Below, piece by piece: positions 33,600 through 45,780 of a stretch of 64,000 nt of DNA. Source of the stretch: Branchinecta lynchi (Eukaryota > Arthropoda > Branchiopoda > Anostraca > Branchinectidae); NCBI GenBank assembly GCA_023053575.1, contig JAKZAP010000003.1, forward strand, positions 7,602,561 through 7,666,560. Direction: 5' to 3'. The position numbers and the translations under genes were made by a program. How positions within the stretch are numbered: position 1 is the first letter of the stretch; each line of letters starts with the position of its first letter. A model generated the notes under the pieces. That model was not told the DNA's origin and ran no database searches. It saw only the letters and a list, made by a program, of their open reading frames with translations.

Positions 33600-33775
33600 C
33601 TTCGGCTATGACTCTTGATCCTTGCCGGCCATCTGCCAATCGTAAATTTTGAGGTAGCCACCTCCCACGCCGAAGCCCTTCAAACCGCCTCTGAGAATTT
33701 TTACAACTTTTACTGTTGCATATCCCCCCCCCCCCCCCCCCCCTTCGAGTTTTGACTAGCGACGCCCATGGTTAT
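33600..33775. repeat. Two orphan hAT-like termini and a long C tract
   Basis: 'cttcaaaccgcctctg' ending at 33691 is the complement of CAGAGGCGGTTTGAAG, the same style as the end at 33543. A second, 'gcgacgcccatgg' at about 33760-33772, follows a C tract of more than 20 bases (33725-33747). No partner ends were found, so these may be overlapping or nested element remnants. Confidence 0.4.
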
Positions 33776-34130
33776 CTAAACTTGTAAATTGTTCGCTTTT
33801 CTCCTCCTCTAGACCCCCCCCCCCCTCCGTTTGTTGCTTTATTTATTTTTTCTTCTTTTTCCTGTTCTTTCTCTCTTCCTTCATCTAAATTTGAAACCAT
33901 AGGTTTTTTTCCTCTCATCCCTTTTTCTTTATGTAGGGTATTCCGTTACTTGATTCTCTCATCCCTTTTTCTTTATATAGGGTATTCAGTCAGTTGTTTC
34001 TGTTTGTTGTTTGAGTAATATCGGTTATTTCCCTGCCTTAGCCAAGCACCCCTTTTGTGCTTTGCTGCCAGAAATTATAACGATGTTTTTTGTTTTTTTT
34101 TAAATACAGTCCAATGAAACTGAAACGCAA
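33776..34130 (+). other. Probable LINE 3' untranslated region with a 44-bp duplication
   Basis: 'ctctcatccctttttcttta' plus 'tgtagggtattc' is repeated in tandem at 33912 and 33956 (44-bp period). The stretch 'agccaagcaccccttttgtg', 'ctttgctgccagaaattata' and 'ccaatgaaactgaaac' has the look of a CR1/L2-like 3' end. No ORF remnant recognised. Confidence 0.35.
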
Positions 34131-34185
34131 TTAGCAGGGTTACTCAAGCTGTTCTCTTAGGATTGTTATCCGATGAAGAACCAAT

Positions 34186-34497
34186 AAAAGCGCGTTACTT
34201 CATTGCCCCGCTTTTCATTAATAATCGTTTAAAATATAGTGAAAAACGATTTACGAAAAACAAAACTGGTCTACCTTCTACGAGCAGATCATAGGGCCAA
34301 TGGGAAGCCACGTTTGTATTGAGATTTAAATTTTCCGCGTCACAGTAGAATTTTGCGTTGTTAAGACGGACGTAGATATTTTGAAAATCAGTAGGCCTGT
34401 AAAGCAAAGAGTGACAAATTAAAAAATCCCTTAACACAGTCCAAATAATGCAGTGCGTTTACTGAAATGATACAAAAATGAGTTGGCTTTTCAGTTT
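34186..34497 (+). mobile_element. Family C element, 5'-truncated
   Basis: Begins within the family at 'gcgcgttacttcattgcccc', continues through 'gagatttaaattttccgcgt', 'gtcacagtagaattttgcg' and 'aaaaaatcccttaacacag', and ends at 'gttggcttttcagttt', just short of the inverted end. Confidence 0.6.
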
Positions 34498-34847
34498 GAT
34501 GATGGCAAAATAATTACTGGGCAGCTCATTCCTTGAAAGAGACGGATTCGTGAAATTTCTAAAAAATTTGCTCAAGCCTTTCCATGAATGATATGTCGAA
34601 GAAACTATGTATATTCTAAAACCAAAAACTATGTAATCACAATAAAAGAGGTCAGCTGTCGTCACTATTAAAATTCACACACTAGTACCACAGGCTGTCA
34701 ACAGGTCTTACCCAAATACAAAGTCACGTATTTGCAACCAATAAAACAGACAATTGCACAAACTCAGAGATACCCAACCAATAAAAAAGACACTAGCATG
34801 AAATCACTTATTTAAGAATAACAATGTCTAATCATGTGCGCGTGAAC

Positions 34848-35609
34848 AACAAGACCAAAGGTTTCGATGGGATCCCAAAAATGTAATATTTGATCCAGAA
34901 AATTGGGTCTTGTCTTCGCGAGACTCCTTGAACATTTTTACTATTAAAATTCAGAAACGGATTAAGGGCAAATAGCTAATCATCTGAGAAAACCAAGTTC
35001 AGATATGGATTCGGCATGTGTGTGTACGAAAACTTCCTGCCACTTCTGCCAATTTCCCGGTTTCAGCCGAATTCCGGAACTACTTGTCCGGCGAAAAAAG
35101 AAAGCTCAAAAACGAACTCAGCGTATCTTCTTTCCCCAATATTCAACATCTAATCAACTTCAAATAAAAATTTAACTATGTCCGGGTGAAAATTATTTTC
35201 ATACACGAATTCATCACGTCTTCTTACCCCTAAATCGGATATCTAATCAACTACCGTACAAACTTTAACTTTTTTGGCCTGATTCCGGGCGAACTACTTG
35301 CCCGGGTAGAAAATAGTTTTCACACAAGTGTTCAGCATGTCTTCTTACCCCATAATCGACTATCACATTATCTGTATAAAAATACTTCATTTTTCCCTTA
35401 GTCCAAACCCCCTCCCCCACCCCTACATGTAGGGCTACATAGCCCATCTACAAACTCGACCTTACTCTTGACCCAAAGAATCCTCACACCAAGTTTCATC
35501 AAAATATCTAATTCCCTTCGCGAGTTATAGAGGGCACAGACGGACAGACGGACGGACAACTTTTGCGATGTCATAGGTATCCCGCCACTTACGTTTTGGG
35601 ATCCCAAAA
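34848..35609 (+). mobile_element. Family A element, short copy
   Basis: Both termini are present ('aacaagaccaaaggtttcga' and 'acgttttgggatcccaaaa') but only about three unit remnants lie between, with a deletion of unit sequence after 35170. The 3' block and a short GACA/GACG tract are intact. It shows that copy length varies by unit number. Confidence 0.75.
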
Positions 35610-36044
35610 ATTGAGGTACTAGCTTAACAAAACCTGAACAAACAGAAAACAACAGCTTATGTAAAAATCAGCGGTTTAAACGAAAAATCTTAAAATAACA
35701 GCCTATCCTTCATGTCGAATAAGTGGATCGATGAAAAGAATAAGTAAAACACAAGCTATTAATTCAGATAAAATGTCCGGGCAATTCGTATTTCTTCTCT
35801 TCCCTCGGCGAATCGTGACGTTTGACGGTCAACGTATCGAGTGCCTAAAACCAATAAAGAATAAATATTCATACTATACTATTTCAGACTAGCGTCGGGA
35901 ATCCTTCATGTGAAAATTTTGTTCTTGTAGTCGAGGGCCTGGAGAAAGGCTTGAAACAGCCAAAGCTATTTCGACTGCCCCATATCCTGTCTCCTCTTTT
36001 ATAAGGTTTGAAGAGAAGCTGACCATTCATTACGAAAGAAATGG
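35610..36044. other. Unassigned sequence ending at the family E arm
   Basis: Nothing recognised until 'aaggtttgaagagaagctgac' at about 36005, the outer tail of the family E copy that follows. Confidence 0.3.
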
Positions 36045-36267
36045 AAAACCGTGACTTTCGGGAATTTTTCTTGACCAGCTAGTTATCCCCTAAGATGATG
36101 TGCGAGAGATGGATATAAATTCAGATATTTCCGTTGCACTTCCGGCAAACCGTCCTCATGCGAATTTGCGAATCCGAAATATCCAAATCTATATTTATCC
36201 CTCGCACATCATCTTAGATGGATAACTAGCTGATCAAGAAAAATTCACGAAAATCACGGTTTTCCAT
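36045..36267. mobile_element. Family E foldback element (copy E2), decayed
   Basis: Inverted arms 'gaccagctagttatccccta', 'agatgatgtgcgagagatgg' (left) and their near-complements (right). On the minus strand at 36125-36166 the hammerhead of copy E1 can be followed as ATGAGGA, GGTTTGCCGGAAGTGCAAC, GGAAATATC. The first core C is A and stem II ends mismatched, so it is probably inactive. The right arm keeps only the second half of a core ('ccgaaatatcc'). Confidence 0.6.
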
Positions 36268-37554
36268 TGCTTTCATCACCTCTTTTGTGAAAATTTTCGC
36301 GGAAGGTGACAGGAAAGCTCTGCCAAAACTATATTATAAAACTTAGCTCAACAGCGAGCTTCCTTTCATGTCACGGATTGAAATACTGCGACGTTGAGAA
36401 TATTCACTGCTGGCCCGACGAGACACAGTTCACCCCCCTCGGAGAATTTTAATTTCAAGAAAAGACTGAATTTCAATGGCTAAAGAAGCGAAACTCAGGA
36501 ATTGTTCAATTCCAGATTGAAAGGTCACTTCTGAAAAGACCCCAAGGCCGCGCAAAATATCGGCGGCGTTCTGCTGAAACTGAAACAGTAACAAAGCGCC
36601 CACGAAACGGCGGCGCACCGATCGCCGACGCTGACACATCGGCGGTGGCGATTCGCTTGTGTTTCGGCGTTTGCGTAACATTTCTGACACATTCTTATGC
36701 TCGTGTTGTACTGATGAAAATGATTATGCATAATTCCAACTAAATTACATTACGTTACAATCCGGAGTTTTTTTTGCTTTTTCGCTCTCTGCAGTGCATG
36801 AAGAATTCGGTGAACAAACCAAGTGCAAAGTATATTCCAATGACTTCCGTCCATCTTTGGGATCATCACACTGAAGGTGAAGTCAGGTGACTTCTGATAC
36901 GAATTTTTGCTTGAACATACAAAGACGTATGTTATATGTTATGAACATACCTTATCACCAGCCTCCAAATAAGATCATTTAATCGCTCAACGGAAGGTCG
37001 AAATATCAACCAAGACCCAGAAGATATTTTTTTTTCCAGCCAGAGAGTAAATTACAGTAAAGCAGCCACTAACACTTTTTTTTGTTTTTTTTACACCTAC
37101 GTATGGTACGCTTTTGGAAAAGTCGATTTTCCACGGAGATATGTAGAGAAAAGGAATGCCAGAGAGCAACTAGTGAAACATGTCACGTGCTAACGTCACA
37201 CGTCTACGGGTTTAACAGTCCGTCCGTCGTTTGACAATTGCTTCCCCAGGAACACTACCCGATTTTACGAGAAAATAGGGGCCATAGCTACCCCTGTTTT
37301 GGGGGATTTGATATAACGTTCTAAGCTAAAATAACTGAAGAAAGACCAGATCTGAGGTGATGCGGTAAACGCTAATCGATCGGCGTCGTCCGCCGCTGAC
37401 GTCTTTACCCCTCACCGCTACCGATTCTTCGAACCGGCGCGACCTCGCAATCTAGCCTACTTTTGAAGAAAGCACGCTTTGTATGTGACCCAAAATAGAT
37501 TTATTTTTCGGCAATCGTTTACCATTGTAGCTGCTAACTATTCTGAGCATAGAG
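36268..37554. other. Unassigned sequence, partly G+C-rich
   Basis: Overlapping minus frames at 36430-36731 (68-86 codons, arginine-rich) lie in a locally G+C-rich stretch that could be old coding or regulatory sequence, but I recognise no protein. Bases 37330-37450 (with 'gtcgtccgccgctgacgtct') are likewise unassigned. Confidence 0.25.
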
Positions 37555-37722
37555 GTATAATCACACAGAGAGAGGTACCACAAATCAGAAAGAAAAGTTA
37601 ATATATAATATGACTAGCGGAACAAACACATTTTCATCGGGTCTTCAAGTCTATTTAAGTGAATAAGTAATGGTTAACTACAATGTCGTCTTGGCCATAT
37701 TCGGTTAAGCTTTAAGCATACC
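37555..37722 (-). mobile_element. 5' fragment of a family C element, minus strand
   Basis: On the minus strand it reads 'gcttaaagcttaaccgaata', 'cattacttattcacttaaat', 'agacttgaagacccgatgaa', 'aatgtgtttgttccgc', following the family C 5' order. Confidence 0.5.
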
Positions 37723-40081
37723 AAGTCTTTGCCACATATCCTTAGCAGAAAGCACACTTCCAGCCTTGGTAATCGAGGAGTTCTATTGTACAGCCGACAC
37801 TCGTTTAAATAAGATGACGAATCAGGTCATCCGCTTAAACACAAGCTAAAAATACTCTCTTTCTGCTTAGACCAACTTTATTCTCTATTTCCTAACGTCT
37901 GTAACTTTTATCTAAGTATGGAACATTATAAGTAGCGAGTACACTCACTTCCTTTAATTGTAAATTGTAGAATCTTTTAACCCCCTTGCTCATCGCTTGT
38001 CGCTCGCTTTGGACGATTAAGTGACGCCGGGATTCCTAAATGACCACCACGGGCAGTAAAAATCATCTGCCAATAATTAGTAATGTGATATTTGTGACTT
38101 TTAGATACGAACTCGTAAACAGTTAATCCCTGCTAAACAAAATTGTTTCTTCTTTCTTTGTTTAGTGTCTTAATCGAAATGGGTTGCTGTTGACGACGGA
38201 ATTGTTTGACACCTGAACTCCTGTCTCGCCGTGAAGGTGACTCACAACAGATGATTGATTTGACTGAAGCAAAAGCTGAAGAGTAGACTGGGATTACAAA
38301 GTCGAAGTTTTTGTTGTTGTTCGTTTTGTTTCGAGGGTAATTAGTCCCTTACAGTTTCACCTCTGGGCACTGAAGATTCTATTTTCTTTTAAAACCCTTC
38401 ATTCACTTATTCATTCATCCATGTTTGAATATGGACTTTAAATAAGATGACCAAAACACTTGGATGTCTCTTTTTTCAACAGAGGTTTTTAAGTTGTAGC
38501 CTACGGCAGGTCACAAACCACTGTCGAATGTCTCTAGGTATTTTATTTAACTGTGTATTAAGTTAACACGTAGCTTTATAAGCTGTTTTTCTTTTCCTTA
38601 TTCTTTTGTGCCCTTACGCTGGAGTATACCCGAATTCAAAGCATTGTAGGCTACCCTAAAACGCCACCCAGTGCAAGCTTACCATTTGCAGCGAAGTTAG
38701 CCACTTCAGAGCCACCTGTTTATACGGTGGCTCACACGGCCTGAATTTGGTCTCGAGGAGGCTATCACCATCCATGAACTGAATTGTCAAAACACTCGAA
38801 CCTGAAAAAAAAAAATATTACGAACGGGTATTTTCCTAAAGTTCATCATATCACATCATATTAAAGTCATCAACATTCCTACCAGACACAACTGTGGACA
38901 GATCGAAAACCCCCAAAGGTAGTAAAAATAATTTAGTACATTCAGATTTATGATCTAAAAACAAGTTGCCTTTTCAGTTAAACTTTAAAGGACCCGTCGC
39001 ATCTATGATGCCAATGATACCTACTTTTTGTATCCATTCATTCTCAAGCCTGGAGATCAAAATTTGAGATACCTCACCCGGAGATACCTCACTCATCTTT
39101 GCACTTGCGGGCCTGGGAAAATGCTCAAAACAGACAAAAATGTGGATGACTTGTTAAAAGTGAAGCCTAGTTTTGCAGTATTAATATAGTTTTGAATATT
39201 AGTGTGCTTTGTAGTGTGCTTTAAAGTCCTTCCAACTTCCATTTTCCATTTATTAGCAACTAAATGTAGACACTACAAGCTTTTAAAATAACTTGGGGGG
39301 GGGCCTCCCACTAAACACAAGAATTCCACTTAAACGACTAGGAAATGTCGTACTAATCCATTATTATTAATTTCAACCCATTCTCGTTCCACGGATTCTA
39401 CACTTCATAAGTGTATCCTATCTCCTCTATTGTACGGTGTTCTTCAAAACTGTGCTAACTACATTTTCATAATTTTTAAGTTAAAACTAAAAAAAGTTAA
39501 AACTTTAGTTAAAACAAACCCACCTGTTAGATGGGGTTCATGTCTTCATCTAACACTTAGCACAAATTTAACACCACCAAATCAGCTATGTTCTTTCCAA
39601 TGGTAAAGTTAACTCGGTTTTCAAAAAAAATTTCAGTTAGTACAGTTTTGAAGAACACGGTACTGTTATCAATACTGGTTATCGCACTTGCCACATTGCT
39701 TCTCTTTACATGACGTATGAGGGGCCTTATCACTATTTCAGAGGAGCTTATTAGTGCGAAGACCAGTTATGCAAACTCTGCCAAGATTGTCATCCAAGGT
39801 ATTCTGGAAGGTAAGGCAAGGGACATGGAAAGAGGCTAAAAACAGATGAAGCCGTGTTTAATTTTCGGTAACTATAGCTTAGTTGTAAAGTGGTCAACTA
39901 TATCAGAACATATGAGCAGAAACAGCGTGTACTGAAAAAACTGAAACTGAGGTGGGAGGTGTCCTATAACAACGATTTCCACGGCTCTACTCGACCAAAA
40001 AAAAAAGCTTGTGTACCTTAATAAGACACATGTTTTGTAACTTTCGTACCGTAGCTTGTGTCGGGCTGTCGGCTCCATAGC
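37723..40081. other. Unassigned sequence
   Basis: Mostly AT-rich and repeat-poor by eye. A family C 3' end is visible at about 38930-38990 ('gttgccttttcagttaaact'). Otherwise no gene, repeat or frame recognised; this is the longest stretch in the window with little detectable transposon content. Confidence 0.3.
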
Positions 40082-40086
40082 AAATA

Positions 40087-40232
40087 CAGGGTGGGGAATG
40101 TGGTCCACCAGTCTCTTTCGCGGAACACACCAGTCTCACTGTTTTGAACCATCAGTCTCAGAAAAATGGCGCCGGGAACCACCAGTCTCGGAAACGAGAC
40201 CAACAGTCTCAAATTCAGACCAACAGTCTCAT
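40087..40232 (+). repeat. Left subterminal motif cluster of the large foldback
   Basis: Six copies of C-(A/C)-A-C/T-CAGTCTC (CCACCAGTCTC, ACACCAGTCTC, CCATCAGTCTC, CCACCAGTCTC, ACCAACAGTCTC twice) occur within 130 bases of the end, with irregular spacing of 16-28 bases. Repeated subterminal words like this are typical transposase-binding sites; that role is inferred. Confidence 0.75.
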
Positions 40233-40999
40233 CTAATTTCCATTTTTTTTAGAGTAAAAAAGTGTTTTCTTTGTTTTTCTCTGTCAGTCCCTTGAATTAC
40301 GCGCTTGTGTCAGCATGACAGGTAGAGTGAAGCTTGAGCTTTCCATACATGTATTTATCTTTGCTATTGGCTTGGTACTTCTCAGTGAGTAGGGCTCTGA
40401 AAAAGCAAACAAATTTTTTTTTTTTTTCTGTGTTGTTTAATAGAATTCTGCTACTCTGCCAACTACTGCAGGTAAAGTGAAGCTCTGGGCTTTCAAACGA
40501 TATATTATTCACTGTTACTGGATTACCAAGTGTCATATTGTGTTGCTCTGAAAAATTGTTTTGGTGAGCAAATGTAATTTCTGGTTTGTCTCTGCGATTT
40601 CTTGGGATTTTCTAACTTCACAACCAGTTTTGATAGATTTAAGCATGGACTTTTCACAGATACGCGTGTCTCTGATATTGGCTTAGTCAGTTTCTTGCTG
40701 GTGTCCTCTGATAAACTCATTAGTTGTGTTTTTTTAACTGACCTGCTTGACCCCGTTGAATGTTTTGTTGTCTCACTATTCAGTTCACCTGACTGCCTGG
40801 TCCGGTACTAGTTCGTTCCATGCATTTTCCATGCTTAAAATACTATTCTGGGGCTGTCTCTACACAACTACATTAAGCGGTCAAGTAACACTCAATGGAA
40901 CCTATTATCGCTCACCAGAGCTGCGTTTGATTCGCATTTCCAGTTGACTGATAGCGGTCAATTTGTCCAATCTATTGAGATTGTCGACTGAAAGTTGAC

Positions 41000-41720
41000 T
41001 TTTGACAAACGAGAAGAAATGGTCTTCCATGGTTAACCGGTTAAACTACAGTAAGCGGTCAAGTAACACTCAATGAAACCTATTATCGCTCACCAGAAAT
41101 GCGTTCGGTTCGCATTTCCAGTTGACTCAAATCATCACTTTGCAGTTTTATTTGGTATTCTCAGTTGACTGACAGCGTTCGATTTATCCAGTCGACTGAA
41201 GTTGTCGATGAAAAGTTGACTTTTGACAACCAAGAAGAAATGGTCATTCGTTTCATGGTTAACAGGTTAAGCTACAGTAAGCGGTCAAGTAACGCTCAAT
41301 GGAACTTGTTATCCCCAACAGAGATGGGTTCGATTTGCCTTTCCAGTTGACTCAAATCATCTTTTTCCTGTTTTATTTGCTATTCTCAGTTGACTGACAG
41401 CGTTCGATATATCCAGTCGACTGAAATTGTTGATTAAAAGTTTACTTTTGACAACCCAGAACAAATGGTCATTCATTCCATGGTTAACCGGTTAAGCTAC
41501 AGTAAGCGGTCAAGTAACGCTCAATGGAACTTATTATCGCTCACCAGAGCCGTGTTCAATTCGCATTTCCAGTTAACTTAAATCATCATTTTGCAGTTTT
41601 ATCTGCTATTCTCAGTTGACTGACAGCATTCTATATATCCAGTTGACTGAGATTGTCGAGTAAAAGTTGACTTTTGACAACTGAGAACAATTGGTCATTC
41701 ATTCCAAGGTTAAGCGTAGG
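41000..41720 (+). repeat. Left-arm tandem array, ~224-bp units
   Basis: Landmark GGTTAACCGGTTAA (a palindrome) and its variants occur at about 41031, 41258, 41482 and 41706. Each unit continues 'gctacagtaagcggtcaagt', 'aacgctcaatggaac', 'ttattatcgctcaccagag', 'ttcgcatttccagttgact', 'ctattctcagttgactgaca' and 'tatccagtcgactga'. These last two words hold the imperfect palindrome cAGTTGACTg. No frame is kept across units. Confidence 0.8.
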
Positions 41721-41999
41721 TTGAGAAAAAGATTGCGGATTCCAACCCACCGGGCACCTTTTACTGGTCATCTTAAATTGCGGCCATGAGGCCAACATTT
41801 TTTCATGTTCTAACAAATCTGGTGCTACAGAGTACGCTACCTACCCAATGATGGTAAAAAAAAATAAAAAAAATAAGCTTATTCTTAATGTTTTACACTG
41901 GCTATAGAAGTCCTAGCTAAAAGTGTTCAAGTTAACCTACATGAACTAACGTAAAGTCACCCACTCTGGTAATTTTTGTTTTGTTGGTTTTGGTGATTC

Positions 42000-44340
42000 A
42001 TTTTTCACATACCATATGTTCTTTACTAGTCCTCCATGAATATTCCTCTCACTCTTTTTCTAATTGTTGAAGTACTATCTCCTCTACAGATGTTGCTCTT
42101 GTTATAGGAACATACTCTTGTATGTTACAAACATACTGTCGTTTGTATGTTGAAGTACTATAGATGGGTGCACGTAAGAGGTCTCTTCATGAGACCTTCA
42201 AATTGAACCGGCTACGTACAGCATCATCAAGGAGACAAGCAAAGGGTAATTTTAGTAATTGTCTAAATGTTATAGAACATGATTAGGTCGCTTTGTCATA
42301 TTGTTTTAGTGATGTTCCCTTACCTTCTCCAGTTTCCACACCCTTGCCAAGAGCTAAATCGAACAATATGGATCAACTGAGAACAGCAAATAAAACAGTA
42401 AAATGATGATTTAAGTTAGTTGGATATGCGAATAGAATGCAGCTCTGGGGAGTGATAATAGGTTCCATTGAGCGATACTTGACTGCTTACTGCAGTCTAG
42501 TACACTAGCCCCTTTTTAGGCACGGTGCTCAAACGTCTAGCACCATGCCTGGGTGCTAGACGTTCAAGCACTGTACCTTGGATTTCATGTATGGTGCATG
42601 GATTTCAGTATACAGTGCATACATCAAAAACACAGTTTCTGTCATAACAAATGAGCACCAGCTCGGACAGGGCTGAAATTACTACCATGAGTTAGAGAAA
42701 TCAAAGACAATCCTTTATATGTTTTACACAACAAAAACAAAAGGGCTCAGCTGATGACAGATGTGAAAAACCTCATTTCCTTTTCTACATAGTCAAGGGT
42801 TTTGCATGCAAAGTGTCCTGTGCCTCAGCCTTTTCTACCTAGCAGCCAACCAGAATATTGGCTCTTGGGGAATAGATGGGGAAAATACATGGAAAATAGA
42901 TAGGGTGCTGTTAGGTTTTTCATCTCCATTATGATTAGAGCCCTTTGTTTTGGTTGTGAAAAATATATAAAGGATTGTCTTTGATTTCTCTAATTCATAG
43001 TAGTAATTTCAGCCCTGTCCGAGCCGGTGCTCAGTTGTGATGATAGAAACTGTGTTTTTGATGTATGCACTGTATACTGAAATCCATGCACCATACATGA
43101 AATCCAAGGTACAGTGCTTGAACGTCTAGCACCCAAGCATGGTGCTAGACGTTTGAGCACCGTACCTGAAATGGGGCTAGTGTACTAGACTGGCTTACTG
43201 TAGGTTAACCGGTTAACCATGCAATGATTTACCATTTTATCTCGATCGTCAAATTTTAACTTTTGGTGATTCTTTTTCACATACCATATGTTCTTTACTA
43301 GTCCTCCATGAATATTCCTCTCACTCTTTTCCTAATTGTTGATCTCCTCTACAGATGTTGCTCTTGATACAGGAACCTACTATTGTATGTTACAAACATA
43401 CTATTGTTTTGTTTGTTGAAGTACTATAGATGGGTGCACGTAAGAGGTCTCTTCATGAGACCCTCAAATTGAAGCGGCTAGGTACAGCATCATCAAGGAG
43501 ACAAGCAAAGGGTAATTTTAGTAATTGTCTAAATGTTATAGAACATGATAAGGTCGCTTTGTCATATTAATTTAGTGATATTCCCTTACCTTCTTGAGTT
43601 TCCACACCCTTGCCAAGAGCTAAATCGAACAATATGAATCAACTGAGAACAGCAAATAAAACAGTAAAATGATGATTTAAGTTAGCTGGAAATCCGAATA
43701 GAATGCAGCTCTGGTGAGTGATAATAGGTTCCATTGAGCGATACTTAACTTCTTACTGTAGGTTAACCGGTTAACCATGGAAGGAATTACCATTTTATCT
43801 CGAACGTCAAAAGTCAACTTTTTGGTGATACTTTTTTCACATACCATTTGTTTTACTAGTCCTCCATGAATATTCCTCTCACTCTTTTTCTAATTGTTGA
43901 AGTACTATCTCCTCTACAGATGTTGCTCTTGTTATAGGAACATACTATTGTATGTTACAAACATACTATTGTTTGTAGGTTGAAGTACTATAGATTGGTC
44001 CACGTAAGAGGTCTCTTCATGAGACCCTCAAATTGAAGCTGCTACGTACAGCATCATCAAGGAGACAAGCAAAGGGTAATTTTAGTAATTGTCTAAATGT
44101 TATAGAACATGATTAGGTCGCTTTGTCATATTGTTTTAGTGATGTTCCCTTACCTTCTTGAGTTTCCACACCCTTGCCAAGAGGTAAATCGAACAATATG
44201 AATCAACTGAGAACACCAAATAACAGAGTAAAATGATGATTAAAGTTAGCTGGACATGCAATTAGAATGCAGCTCTGGTGAGTGCTAATAGGTTCCATTG
44301 AGCAATACTTGACTGCTTACTGTAGGCTAACCGGTTAACC
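42000..44340 (-). repeat. Three ~550-575-bp units in the centre and right side of the foldback
   Basis: Copies start near 42000, 43255 and 43815, each with 'accatatgttctttactagt', 'cctccatgaatattcctctc', 'gatgttgctcttg', 'ggtctcttcatgagacc' (a small palindrome), 'cagcatcatcaaggagacaa', 'ccacacccttgccaagag' and ending in the 224-bp type sequence. They differ at roughly a few positions per hundred bases. The first copy is separated from the second by the nested 700-bp element at 42493-43192. Confidence 0.75.
42485..43200. mobile_element. Foldback hAT-type MITE, 700 bp, nested in the large foldback
   Basis: The element proper is 42493-43192. Perfect 20-bp ends CAGTCTAGTACACTAGCCCC and the complement continue inward as arms of roughly 300 bases ('gtgctagacgttcaagcact', 'gcatacatcaaaaacacagt', 'aatcaaagacaatccttta'). 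Both flanks are gcttactg (42485-42492 and 43193-43200), an exact 8-bp target duplication that restores the host unit word 'gcttactgtaggttaacc'. The 8-bp duplication and CAG end fit hAT. No transposase. Confidence 0.9.
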
Positions 44341-45780
44341 ATGGAATGAATTACCATTTTATCTCGATCGGCAAAAGTCAACTTTTTGTTGACAGTCTGA
44401 GTCGACTGGATAAATTGAATGCTAACTGAGAATAGCAAATAAAACAGCAAAAAGATTGTTTCAGTCAACTGGAAATGCAAATCAAACGCAGCTCTGGTGA
44501 GCGATAAAATGTTCCATTGAGCAATACTTGACCGCTTACTGTTGGTTAACCGGTTATCGGTGGAACCAATGACCGTTTGTTGTCAGTCGTCCAAAGTCAA
44601 CTTTTTAGTGCACAATCTTAATAGATTGGATAAATTGAACGCTATTAGTCAACTGAGAATAGCAAACAAAACGGCAAAATGATAACTTAAGTCAACTGGA
44701 AATGCGAATTAAACGCAGCTCTGGTTGGCGATAATAGGTTCCATTGAGTGTTGCTGACCGCTTACTGTAGTTGTGTAGAGACAGCCCCAAAATAGTATTT
44801 TAAGCATGGAAAATGCATGGAACGAACTAGTACCGGACCAGGCAGTCAGGTGAACTGAATGGCGAGACAACAAAAGATTCAACAGGGTCTAGCAGGTCAG
44901 TTAAAAAAAACACAGCTAATGAGTTTATCAAAGGACACCAGCAAGAAACTGACTAAACCAATATCAGAGATACACGTATCTGTGGAAAGTCCATGCTTAA
45001 ATCTACCAAAACTGGTTGTAAAGTTAGAAAATCCCAAGAAAGACAATCTGAGTTGACTGGAAAATTGAATGTTAACTGAGAATAGCAAATAAAACAGCAA
45101 AAAGGTTATTTCAGTCAACTGGAAATGCAAATCAAACGCAGCTCTGGTGAGCGATAAAATGTTCCATTGAGCGATACTTGACCACTTACTGTTGGTTAAC
45201 CGGTTATCCATGGAACGAATGACCATTTGCTGTCGGTCGTCCAAAGTCAACTTTTAGTGGACAATGTCAGTCGACTGGATAAATAGAACCTATCAGTCAA
45301 CTGAGAATAAGAAATAAAACTGCAAAATGACGATTTAAGTTAACTGGAAACGAGAATCAAATGCAGCTCTAGTGAGAGATAAAATGTTCCATTGAGCGAT
45401 ACTTAACCGCTTACTTTAACCGGTTATCCATGGAACAAATGACCGTTTGTTCTCTGTTGTCAAAAGTCACCTTTACTCGTCAGTGTCAAAAGTCACCTTG
45501 TCAGTCGACTGGATAAATTGAATGCTATCAGTCAACTGAGAATAGCAAATGAAACAGCGAAATGATGATTTCAGCCGACAGGAAATGCGGACCGAACCCA
45601 GCTCTGGTGAGCAATGATAGGTACATTGAGCGTTACTTGACCGCTTACTGTAGCTTAACCGCTTAACCATGGAACGAATGACCATTTATTCTCGGTCGTC
45701 AAAAGTCAAATTTTAGTCCAAAATCTCAGTCGACTGGATAAATCTAACGCTATCAGTCAATGCAAATCAAACGCAGCTCT
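44340..45780 (-). repeat. Right-arm tandem array of ~217-224-bp units
   Basis: Inverted relatives of the left-arm units: GGTTAACCGGTTA words at about 44328, 44545, 45194, 45417 and 45656. At 44757-45040 an additional partial copy of the terminal arm ('agttgtgtagagacagcccc', 'ggtgaactgaatggcgagac') interrupts the array, so the right side contains two copies of that segment and the left only one. Confidence 0.7.

Noticed and set aside
36430..36731. Arginine-rich frames in a G+C-rich patch
   Set aside because: Two overlapping frames on the same strand in different registers, with no family resemblance or splice context.
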